From assembly GCA_902805805.1 (NCBI GenBank), contig CADCUE010000009.1:1-5686 (forward strand): a DNA stretch of 5,686 bases, read 5' to 3'. This document shows positions 1-4,593 of the stretch, piece by piece. This DNA comes from an uncultured Frankineae bacterium. GTDB lineage: Bacteria; Actinomycetota; Actinomycetes; Mycobacteriales; SCTD01. The first letter of the stretch is position 1, and every line of letters begins with the position of its first letter. The position numbers and the translations under genes are program-made. The notes beneath the pieces are model-generated. The model was not told the origin of the DNA, made no database searches, and saw nothing but the letters and a program-made list of their open reading frames with translations.

Positions 1-1
1 C

Positions 2-57
2 CGAGATCTTCCGGACATCCCCAGCACGTGGCTGCTGGGGATGTCCGGAAGATCTCG
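2..57. terminator. 25-bp perfect hairpin, probable terminator of the gene to the left
   Basis: Positions 2-26 are exactly complementary to 33-57, leaving a 6-base loop (CGTGGC). The stem is 25 bp with no mismatch and starts CGAGATCTTCCGG. There is no T-tract on the right side. Actinobacterial terminators often lack one, so a factor-independent terminator for an upstream gene is the simplest reading. The left neighbour is outside the window, so its orientation is unknown, and a symmetric stem could act in both directions. The length and perfection exceed those of the two other intergenic hairpins here (14 bp each), so a dispersed palindromic repeat is an alternative. Confidence 0.6.
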
Positions 58-84
58 CGGGCTGCCCCGCCGGCAGGCGGCGGC

Positions 85-90
85 TAGCCT
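85..90 (+). promoter_or_regulatory. -10 hexamer TAGCCT of a probable leaderless promoter
   Basis: TAGCCT matches the actinobacterial -10 pattern TANNNT and ends 6 bases before the GTG at 97. That spacing would place the transcription start on or next to the start codon. No Shine-Dalgarno-like sequence precedes this GTG. Both facts fit a leaderless transcript, a common arrangement in Actinobacteria. No clear -35 element is visible about 17 bases upstream, where the region abuts the hairpin. Confidence 0.45.
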
Positions 91-96
91 CGTCGG

Positions 97-792
97 GTGG
101 CCGGAGTCGTGTGCGTGCAGGGCGGCGCGGAGTTCGGTCCGGAGTGCGGGCCGATGGACGCCGCGCTGCTGCGCCGGGCGGACGGCCCCGTCGTCGTCAC
201 CGCGCTGGCGGGTACGCCGGGCCGCGACTACCGGACCGCGACCGACAACGGCGTGCGGCACTTCCGGTCGCTCGGAGCGGCCGAGGTCGTCGCTGCGCCG
301 GACGCCCGCGAGGACCTCGCCGGGGCGCTCGCCGCCCTGCGCCGCGCCCGGCTGCTGGTGCTGCCGGGCGGTTCGCCGTCGCGACTGCTGGAGGCGCTGC
401 GGGCCACCGGCGTGGACCAGGTCCTGAGCGCACTGCTCGACGACGGCGGCGTCGTCTGCGGCTCGAGCGCGGGGGCCATGGTCCTCGGCGGCTGGACCGT
501 GCTGCCCGACCGGCGGAGCGCGGCAGGACCGGTCGTCGAGCCGGGCCTGGGAGTGCTGCCGCAGGTGGTCGTGGTGCCGCACTGGTCCGGGAGCGGGCGC
601 GCCGACTGGCTGGCCGCCGTCGAGGCCGCCGTGCCGCCGGACGTCGTGGTGCTCGGCATCCCCGAGCAGTCGGGTGTCGTCGTGGCGGACGGCACGCTCA
701 GCGCCGTCGGCCGCGCGGGCACGTCCGAGCTGCGGACCGGCCGGGTGCTGGCGCCCGGCACGTCCTGGACACCGGCGGAGGAGCACGCGTGA
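97..792 (+). CDS. Peptidase S51 / cyanophycinase-like protein (class I glutamine amidotransferase-like fold)
   Basis: This 231-residue protein resembles the serine peptidase S51 group (dipeptidase E, cyanophycinase), which uses a Ser nucleophile in a class I amidotransferase-like fold. Visible motifs are LPGG at residues 89-92 (the usual oxyanion-side loop), the nucleophile elbow GSSAGA with Ser124 as the likely nucleophile, VPHWSG with His162 as the likely catalytic His, and GIPEQSG near 188-194, matching the GIDE-type motif after the active site. The length fits the dipeptidase E-like members rather than long cyanophycinases. There is no signal peptide, so it is probably cytoplasmic. The GTG start is supported by the TAGCCT hexamer just upstream and the lack of any ribosome binding site. 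Its stop overlaps the start of the alpha/beta hydrolase, so it heads a three-gene operon. The substrate is unknown; cleavage of small Asp- or Glu-containing peptides is a family-based guess. Confidence 0.8.
   Translation: MAGVVCVQGGAEFGPECGPMDAALLRRADGPVVVTALAGTPGRDYRTATDNGVRHFRSLGAAEVVAAPDAREDLAGALAALRRARLLVLPGGSPSRLLEALRATGVDQVLSALLDDGGVVCGSSAGAMVLGGWTVLPDRRSAAGPVVEPGLGVLPQVVVVPHWSGSGRADWLAAVEAAVPPDVVVLGIPEQSGVVVADGTLSAVGRAGTSELRTGRVLAPGTSWTPAEEHA
777..783 (+). promoter_or_regulatory. Ribosome binding site fixing the GTG start of the alpha/beta hydrolase
   Basis: GGAGGAG lies inside the 3' end of the preceding gene, 5 bases before GTG 789. It favours that GTG over the in-frame ATG at 807, which is 23 bases from this site. 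The GTG overlaps the preceding TGA (GTGA), which suggests translational coupling. Confidence 0.65.
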
Positions 793-1745
793 GGCACCCG
801 GTCACGATGTCGGAGCGGGCGCTGCCGCAGCACGACGGCCTGCGCCCGGTGTGGCCCGGCGCGCAGGTCGGCGGCCTGCACGTCCGCAAGGGCCCTGACG
901 GGCGGGAGCCGGGGCTGTTCGTCCACGGGCTCGGCGGCTCGGCCACCAACTGGACCGACCTCATGGGGCTGCTCGAAGGGGTCGTCGACAGCGAGGCGGT
1001 CGACCTGCCGGGCTTCGGCCACTCGCCGCCGCCGGTGGACGGGCGCTACACCGTGGGCGCGCACGCACGCGCCGTCATCGGGCACCTCGAGCGCAGCGGA
1101 CGCGGCCCGGTCCACCTGTTCGGCAACTCCCTCGGCGGTGCCGTGTCGACGCGGGTCGCTGCCGACCGTCCCGACCTCGTCCGGACGCTGACCCTCGTCT
1201 CGCCGGCGCTGCCCGTCCTGCGGCGGGTGCGCGGCAGCGACCCCCGTCTGCCCCTGCTCCTGCTGCCCGGCCTGGCCGGGATGGCGGTACGCCGGCTCGC
1301 CGCCCAGAGCCCGGAGCGGAGGGCTCGGGCGGTGCTCGAGCTCTGCTACGGCGACCCGTCCGCCATCGCGCCTCAGCGCCTGCGGGAGGCCGCCGAGGAG
1401 GTGCGCCGTCGCAACGGGCTGACCCACGCGCAGGACGCCTTCACGGCCTCGCTGCGCTGCCTGGTCGCCTCCTACGTCGTCGGCGGGTCCCGGTCGCCGT
1501 GGGCGCGAGCCGCTCGGGTGCAGGCCCCGGTGCTGCTGGTGTGGGGCGACCGGGACCGCCTGGTCGACGTCTCGATCGCGCCGCGGGCCGCGCGCACCTG
1601 TCCCGACGTGCGGCTGCTGGTGCTGCCCGGGGTCGGGCACGTGGCGCAGATGGAACGACCCGAGACCGTGGCACGGGCCTTCCTCGGGATGCTCGAGGAG
1701 CTCGCCACCCGCAGCAGCAGCCCGAGCAGCCAGGAGGCCCGATGA
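789..1745 (+). CDS. Alpha/beta fold hydrolase
   Basis: A 318-residue serine hydrolase of the alpha/beta fold superfamily. The expected order of motifs is present: the oxyanion HGLGG at residues 46-50, the DLPGFGHS turn at 72-79, the nucleophile elbow GNSLGG with Ser114, the acid in WGDRDRLV (most likely Asp256), and the catalytic His284 in PGVGHVAQMERPE. The cap region (about 150-240) is rich in Arg, Leu and Ala. No signal peptide is seen, although a Leu-rich stretch (LPLLLLPGLAGMAV) lies in the cap. The GTG start overlaps the previous stop by 3 bases and has a good ribosome binding site; ATG 807 is the alternative and would remove 6 residues. The stop overlaps the next ATG. Family members cleave esters, C-C bonds or epoxides, and the exact substrate cannot be read from sequence. 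Confidence 0.9.
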   Translation: MRHPVTMSERALPQHDGLRPVWPGAQVGGLHVRKGPDGREPGLFVHGLGGSATNWTDLMGLLEGVVDSEAVDLPGFGHSPPPVDGRYTVGAHARAVIGHLERSGRGPVHLFGNSLGGAVSTRVAADRPDLVRTLTLVSPALPVLRRVRGSDPRLPLLLLPGLAGMAVRRLAAQSPERRARAVLELCYGDPSAIAPQRLREAAEEVRRRNGLTHAQDAFTASLRCLVASYVVGGSRSPWARAARVQAPVLLVWGDRDRLVDVSIAPRAARTCPDVRLLVLPGVGHVAQMERPETVARAFLGMLEELATRSSSPSSQEAR

Positions 1746-2182
1746 CGCAGGACGACGGAGAGCTCGAGCGGGCGAGCTCGATGGCGGAGCGGATGCGCGC
1801 CCTGCTCGCGCACGCGGCCGAGGAGCAGCTCGGCGAGTCGCGTCAGCTCACCGCTGTGCTCGCCGACCTGCGGCAGCTGGTCGTCGACGTCGACGAGCGG
1901 CTGCGGGCGCTGGAGGAGCGCTCGGGTCGCCTCGCCGCGCAGGTCGCCGACCTCGTCGTGGCACGCCAGACCGAGACCCTCGTCCCGCAGACGACCGCTG
2001 CAGTCCTCGACGGCGTCGCCGACCGCGTCGGCCCCCCTGTCCGGCAGGCCGCCGAGCGGACCGAGCAGCGCCTGACCGCGCACGTCGACGAGGCCGTCCT
2101 CGCCCTCGCGGAGGCGCTGCTGCGCCGCCGCCGGGCGCCGACGACGACGTCGGACACGGGCGCGACGCCCCCCGACTCCTGA
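1742..2182 (+). CDS. Small coiled-coil protein of unknown function
   Basis: A 146-residue protein that I do not recognise as a named family. The start is well supported: AGGAGG at 1732-1737 lies 4 bases before the ATG, and the ATG overlaps the preceding TGA (ATGA). Residues 36-72 form a regular heptad repeat with Leu/Val at a (36, 43, 50, 57, 64, 71) and at d (40, 47, 54, 68); the one break is a Ser at d 61. A second helical stretch, about 95-130, is rich in Ala, Leu and charged residues and ends in four arginines (ALLRRRR). The last ~15 residues are a Thr/Pro/Asp-rich, probably disordered tail. There is no signal peptide or membrane segment. It is the last gene of the operon and is followed by a hairpin terminator. 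Oligomerisation or scaffolding is an inference from the coiled coil alone. Confidence 0.8.
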   Translation: MTQDDGELERASSMAERMRALLAHAAEEQLGESRQLTAVLADLRQLVVDVDERLRALEERSGRLAAQVADLVVARQTETLVPQTTAAVLDGVADRVGPPVRQAAERTEQRLTAHVDEAVLALAEALLRRRRAPTTTSDTGATPPDS

Positions 2183-2220
2183 CGGTCCGCCGCCTCGCGA
2201 CGACCGCCCCGCACAGACGA

Positions 2221-2252
2221 CGAGGCCGGACACCTGACGGTGTCCGGCCTCG
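2221..2252. terminator. Bidirectional hairpin terminator between convergent genes
   Basis: Positions 2221-2234 pair perfectly with 2239-2252 (14 bp, GC-rich) around a TGAC tetraloop. The hairpin lies 38 bases after the stop of the coiled-coil gene and 14 bases beyond the stop of the convergent csbD-family gene, so it can serve both. Neither side carries a T-tract, as is usual for high-GC actinobacterial terminators. Confidence 0.75.
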
Positions 2253-2266
2253 CGTCGTGCAGTGAC

Positions 2267-2437
2267 CTACTTGAAGACGTCCTTGACCTTCTCGCCGGCC
2301 TGCTTGAGGTTGCCGGCGGCCTGGTCCTTGTGGCCCTCGGCCTCCAGCTGCTCGTCGCCGGTCGCCCGGCCGACGTGCTCCTTGCCCTGACCGCCGAGCT
2401 CCTGCGTCTTGTTCTTCAGCTTGTCGATGCCGCTCAT
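2267..2437 (-). CDS. CsbD family stress-response protein
   Basis: This 56-residue protein is typical of CsbD-like proteins: small, very hydrophilic and charged, with the pattern KxKNKxxExxGxxKExxGxxTGDxxLxAEGxxDQxxGxxKQAGEKVKD. It begins MSGIDKLKNK and ends KVKDVFK; the two Gly-spaced helical segments and the central GRATGDEQLEAEG are all present, so it is full length. The ATG is preceded on the - strand by a strong purine-rich GAGGAGAGGAG (2444-2454 on the + strand). CsbD of Bacillus subtilis is a general-stress (sigma-B) gene; the molecular role is unknown and the protein is likely cytoplasmic. Here it stands alone, convergent with the operon to its left and divergent from the DUF3152 gene. 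Its upstream region holds an SOS-box-like palindrome and a weak sigma-B-like promoter. Confidence 0.92.
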   Translation of the reverse strand: MSGIDKLKNKTQELGGQGKEHVGRATGDEQLEAEGHKDQAAGNLKQAGEKVKDVFK

Positions 2438-2456
2438 GGTCGGCTCCTCTCCTCGA

Positions 2457-2468
2457 GAACACGTGTTC
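2457..2468. promoter_or_regulatory. Perfect 12-bp palindrome matching the LexA (SOS) box
   Basis: GAACACGTGTTC is a perfect palindrome with the form GAAC-N4-GTTC. With its flanks it reads AGAACACGTGTTCC, which fits 13 of 14 positions of the Bacillus LexA box CGAACRNRYGTTYC; mycobacterial boxes share the GAAC-N4-GTTC core. It sits 19 bases upstream of the csbD-family ATG and 54 bases upstream of the proposed DUF3152 start. LexA could therefore repress one or both divergent genes. The core also contains CACGTG, so another dimeric regulator is possible. Confidence 0.5.
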
Positions 2469-2489
2469 CCCAGACGCGCCCTTGCATGC
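2465..2489 (-). promoter_or_regulatory. Possible sigma-B-type promoter of the csbD-family gene
   Basis: On the - strand GCAT (2489-2486), a 15-base spacer and GGGAAC (2470-2465) resemble the Streptomyces sigma-B pattern GNNT-N14-16-GGGTAC/T, with one mismatch in the -10 element. The predicted start would fall near 2458, leaving about 20 bases of leader that include the ribosome binding site. The -10 element overlaps the palindrome at 2457-2468, so a bound repressor would block it. Short degenerate motifs like this arise by chance in GC-rich DNA. Confidence 0.3.
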
Positions 2490-2522
2490 CTGCCGACCCC
2501 CGGACGTGGCAGCCTGGCGAGC

Positions 2523-3251
2523 GTGGCTCTCCTGTCCCTGCTGCGCGCGAGCGTGGCCGTCGGGGTGGCACTGACCGCCGGCTGCTCCCAGGACCCGCCG
2601 ACGACGCCCGCAGCGGTGTCTGCCCCCACGACTGCCGACGCACCCGCCGACGCACCCGCCGATGCCGCGGGCACCGCGCCGGCGCCGCGGCCTCCCGACC
2701 GCCCCGCGTCCGCGTCCCCCACCGCCGTGGTCGAGAGCGGTGACGGGCGGCTCGTGGTCGTGCCCGGCACCGGCCCGGTCTCCGGCCCCGGGCAGGCGAC
2801 GCCGTACGTCGTGGAGGTGGAGGGCGGGCTCGGGATCGACGCCGCCGCCTTCGCGCGCGAGGTGGACCGGGTGCTCACCGATCCGCGGTCCTGGGGGGCC
2901 GCCGGCCGTCGGGCGGTGCGCCGGGTCGACGGGGGCGCCGTCGCCTTCCGGGTGGCGCTGGCCAGTCCGCGGACGACGGACCGGCTGTGCGCACCGCTCG
3001 AGACCAACGGCTACTTCTCGTGCGCCAGCGGCGACCGCGCGGTCCTCAACCTCGCGCGCTGGCAGACCGGCGCCCGGGCGTACGACGGCGACCTGCCCGC
3101 CTACCGGCAGTACCTCGTCAACCACGAGGTGGGCCACACGCTCGGGCGCGGCCACGAGCAGTGCCCGGGAGCGGGCGAGCAGGCGCCGGTGATGCAGCAG
3201 CAGAGCAAGGGCCTGGCCGGCTGCGCGCCGAACTCCTGGCCGTACCCCTGA
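2523..3251 (+). CDS. DUF3152 family lipoprotein, metzincin-like zinc protease fold
   Basis: A 242-residue exported protein with a C-terminal DUF3152 domain. A hydrophobic N-terminus (residues 2-19) ends in LTAGC, placing a lipidation cysteine at residue 21; Thr at -3 is not the preferred residue. Residues 38-67 form an Ala/Pro/Asp-rich linker with ADAP repeats. The domain carries HEVGHTLGRGH (201-211), the metzincin zinc pattern HExxHxxGxxH, followed by VMQQQS, which provides the Met of a possible Met-turn (Met224). Cys214 and Cys234 flank this region and might form a disulfide. GTG 2523 is chosen because the in-frame stretch before it is rich in A/T-ending codons (AGA, CTT, GCA, GGA, CGT), unlike the rest of the gene; its ribosome binding site is weak. 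GTG 2463 and ATG 2436 are in-frame alternatives, the latter overlapping the csbD-family gene by two bases. The gene precedes moeZ, as in mycobacteria. Protease activity is inferred only. Confidence 0.85.
   Translation: MALLSLLRASVAVGVALTAGCSQDPPTTPAAVSAPTTADAPADAPADAAGTAPAPRPPDRPASASPTAVVESGDGRLVVVPGTGPVSGPGQATPYVVEVEGGLGIDAAAFAREVDRVLTDPRSWGAAGRRAVRRVDGGAVAFRVALASPRTTDRLCAPLETNGYFSCASGDRAVLNLARWQTGARAYDGDLPAYRQYLVNHEVGHTLGRGHEQCPGAGEQAPVMQQQSKGLAGCAPNSWPYP
2634..2657 (+). repeat. Two direct copies of a 12-base unit in the DUF3152 linker
   Basis: GCCGACGCACCC occurs twice in tandem, followed by a degenerate third copy starting GCCGATGCC. It encodes ADAP-ADAP-ADAA, part of the flexible linker between the lipidation site and the folded domain. 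The copy number may vary among strains by slippage. Confidence 0.7.
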
Positions 3252-3317
3252 GCCGCAGCCGGGGAAGAACCGTGCGGCGTCTGCGCTTCTGAACAGGAGT
3301 ACTGCCCCACACACCGC

Positions 3318-3323
3318 GAGGAG
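3318..3323 (+). promoter_or_regulatory. Ribosome binding site of moeZ
   Basis: GAGGAG lies 5 bases before the GTG at 3329 and supports that start. The 77-base gap between the DUF3152 stop and moeZ shows no convincing -10/-35 pair and only a weak 6-bp inverted repeat (3252-3257 with 3273-3278), so co-transcription with the DUF3152 gene is plausible but not shown. Confidence 0.6.
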
Positions 3324-3328
3324 TCCCC

Positions 3329-4519
3329 GTGCCGCTGCCGCCGCTCGTCGAGCCGGCCGCTGAGCTGACCCGCCAAGAGGTCATGCGCTACAGCCGCCAC
3401 CTGATCATCCCCGACGTGGCGATGGACGGGCAGAAGCGCCTGAAGAACGCCAAGGTCCTCGCGGTGGGCGCCGGCGGTCTGGGCAGCCCCACGCTGATGT
3501 ACCTCGCCGCCGCCGGCGTCGGCACGCTCGGCATCATCGACTTCGACGTCGTCGACGAGAGCAACCTGCAGCGCCAGGTCATCCACGGGCAGAGCGACAT
3601 CGGCCGGCCCAAGGCGCAGAGCGCGAAGTCGTCGGTGCAGGAGATCAACCCGCTGATCGACGTCGTGCTGCACGAGGAGCGGCTCGACTCCACGAACGTG
3701 CTGGAGATCTTCAGCCAGTACGACCTGATCGTCGACGGCACCGACAACTTCGCGACGCGCTACATGGTCAACGACGCGGCGTTCTTCCTCGGCAAGCCGT
3801 ACGTCTGGGGCTCGATCTACCGCTTCGACGGGCAGGCCTCGGTCTTCTGGCCGACCGCTCCCGGCGGGCAGGCCCCGTGCTACCGGTGCCTCTACCCCGA
3901 GCCGCCGCCGCCCGGCATGGTGCCGAGCTGCGCGGAGGGCGGCGTCCTGGGCGTGCTGTGCGCGTCGATCGGCTCGATCCAGACCACCGAGGCGGTCAAG
4001 CTGCTGACCGGCATCGGCGAGCCGCTGGTCGGGTCGCTCATGGTCTACGACGCCCTCGACATGGAGTACCGCAAGATCAAGGTCCGCAAGGACCCGGAGT
4101 GCCCGCTGTGCGGCAAGAACCCGACCATCACCGAGCTCATCGACTACGAGGCGTTCTGCGGCGTCGTGTCGGAGGAGGCCCAGCAGGCGGCGGCCGGGAG
4201 CACCATCCTGGCCACCGAGCTCAAGGCGAAGATGGACGCGGGCGAGGACTTCCTGCTGGTCGACGTCCGCGAGCCGGCCGAGTACGAGATCGTCAGCATC
4301 CCCGGCGCGGTCCTGATCCCCAAGGGCGAGATCCTCGACGGATCGGCGCTGTCGCAGCTGCCGCAGGACAAGCAGATCGTCCTGCACTGCAAGAGCGGTG
4401 TGCGCTCCGCGGAGGCGCTCGCCGCCCTCAAGGCCGCCGGCCTGGGCAACAGCGTCCACGTGCAGGGCGGCGTGCTCGCCTGGGCCGCCCAGGTCGACCC
4501 GAGCCTGCCGACCTACTAG
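3329..4519 (+). CDS. moeZ: MoeZ: adenylyltransferase/sulfurtransferase (MoeB/ThiF domain plus rhodanese)
   Basis: MoeZ adenylates the C-terminal glycine of small ubiquitin-like sulfur carriers (MoaD-type for molybdenum cofactor, CysO for cysteine synthesis in mycobacteria) and transfers sulfur to them as thiocarboxylate. Residues ~20-260 form the E1-like domain: the nucleotide-binding loop GAGGLGS (47-53), IDFDVVDESNLQRQ (70-83), DGTDNFATRY, the conserved Cys201 in VPSCAEGG, and two zinc CxxC pairs, Cys184/Cys187 and Cys258/Cys261. Residues ~290-396 form a rhodanese domain with DVREPAEYE and the active-site loop CKSGVRS, where Cys354 would carry the persulfide. All key residues are present. 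At 396 residues it matches actinobacterial MoeZ (about 390). The GTG start has a good ribosome binding site, and the N-terminus (LPPLVEPAAELT) is typical of the family. It is cytosolic, follows the DUF3152 gene, and ends before a hairpin terminator. Confidence 0.97.
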   Translation: MPLPPLVEPAAELTRQEVMRYSRHLIIPDVAMDGQKRLKNAKVLAVGAGGLGSPTLMYLAAAGVGTLGIIDFDVVDESNLQRQVIHGQSDIGRPKAQSAKSSVQEINPLIDVVLHEERLDSTNVLEIFSQYDLIVDGTDNFATRYMVNDAAFFLGKPYVWGSIYRFDGQASVFWPTAPGGQAPCYRCLYPEPPPPGMVPSCAEGGVLGVLCASIGSIQTTEAVKLLTGIGEPLVGSLMVYDALDMEYRKIKVRKDPECPLCGKNPTITELIDYEAFCGVVSEEAQQAAAGSTILATELKAKMDAGEDFLLVDVREPAEYEIVSIPGAVLIPKGEILDGSALSQLPQDKQIVLHCKSGVRSAEALAALKAAGLGNSVHVQGGVLAWAAQVDPSLPTY

Positions 4520-4535
4520 GCGCTCCGGACCTTCG

Positions 4536-4567
4536 ACGGCCGGCTGCCCTCCGGGGCGGCCGGCCGT
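4536..4567. terminator. Hairpin terminator between convergent moeZ and the KaiC-like gene
   Basis: Positions 4536-4549 pair with 4554-4567: 14 bp including one T-G wobble on the + strand. The loop is TCCG closed by a C-G pair, so the + strand RNA would have an UNCG-type tetraloop, a particularly stable fold. It begins 16 bases after the moeZ stop and lies 26 bases beyond the KaiC-like stop. On the - strand the wobble becomes an A-C mismatch, so it should be stronger for moeZ transcripts. No T-tract follows. Confidence 0.75.
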
Positions 4568-4593
4568 TCCGCGCCGCCGATGACGGCAGCGCG

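Noticed and set aside
41..427. ATG-started + strand open frame overlapping the hairpin and the S51-like gene
   Set aside because: It starts inside the inverted repeat, has no ribosome binding site, and its translation is Arg/Ser/Ala-rich shadow sequence.
111..788. In-frame 5' extension of the alpha/beta hydrolase across the S51-like gene
   Set aside because: The extended part is Arg/Gly-rich shadow sequence; the ribosome binding site at 777-783 and normal hydrolase length support GTG 789.
228..1640. Long open frame on the - strand (470 codons) opposite the S51-like and hydrolase genes
   Set aside because: It is antisense to two genes with clear catalytic motifs and lacks any recognisable domain; long antisense open frames are expected in high-GC DNA.
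2267..3007. Longer - strand version of the csbD-family protein (246 codons)
   Set aside because: The family is about 55-70 residues long, and the ATG at 2437 has a strong ribosome binding site.
3252..3278. Inverted repeat GCCGCA/TGCGGC after the DUF3152 stop
   Set aside because: Only 6 bp with a 15-base loop, which is too weak to call a terminator in GC-rich DNA.
1848..3314. Long open frame on the - strand (488 codons) spanning the coiled-coil, csbD and DUF3152 genes
   Set aside because: It crosses two hairpin/intergenic regions and several real genes, and its translation is low-complexity Arg/Gly/Ala sequence.
3101..4459. Long open frame on the - strand (452 codons) opposite moeZ
   Set aside because: It is a shadow of moeZ, whose + strand protein has complete MoeB and rhodanese motifs.
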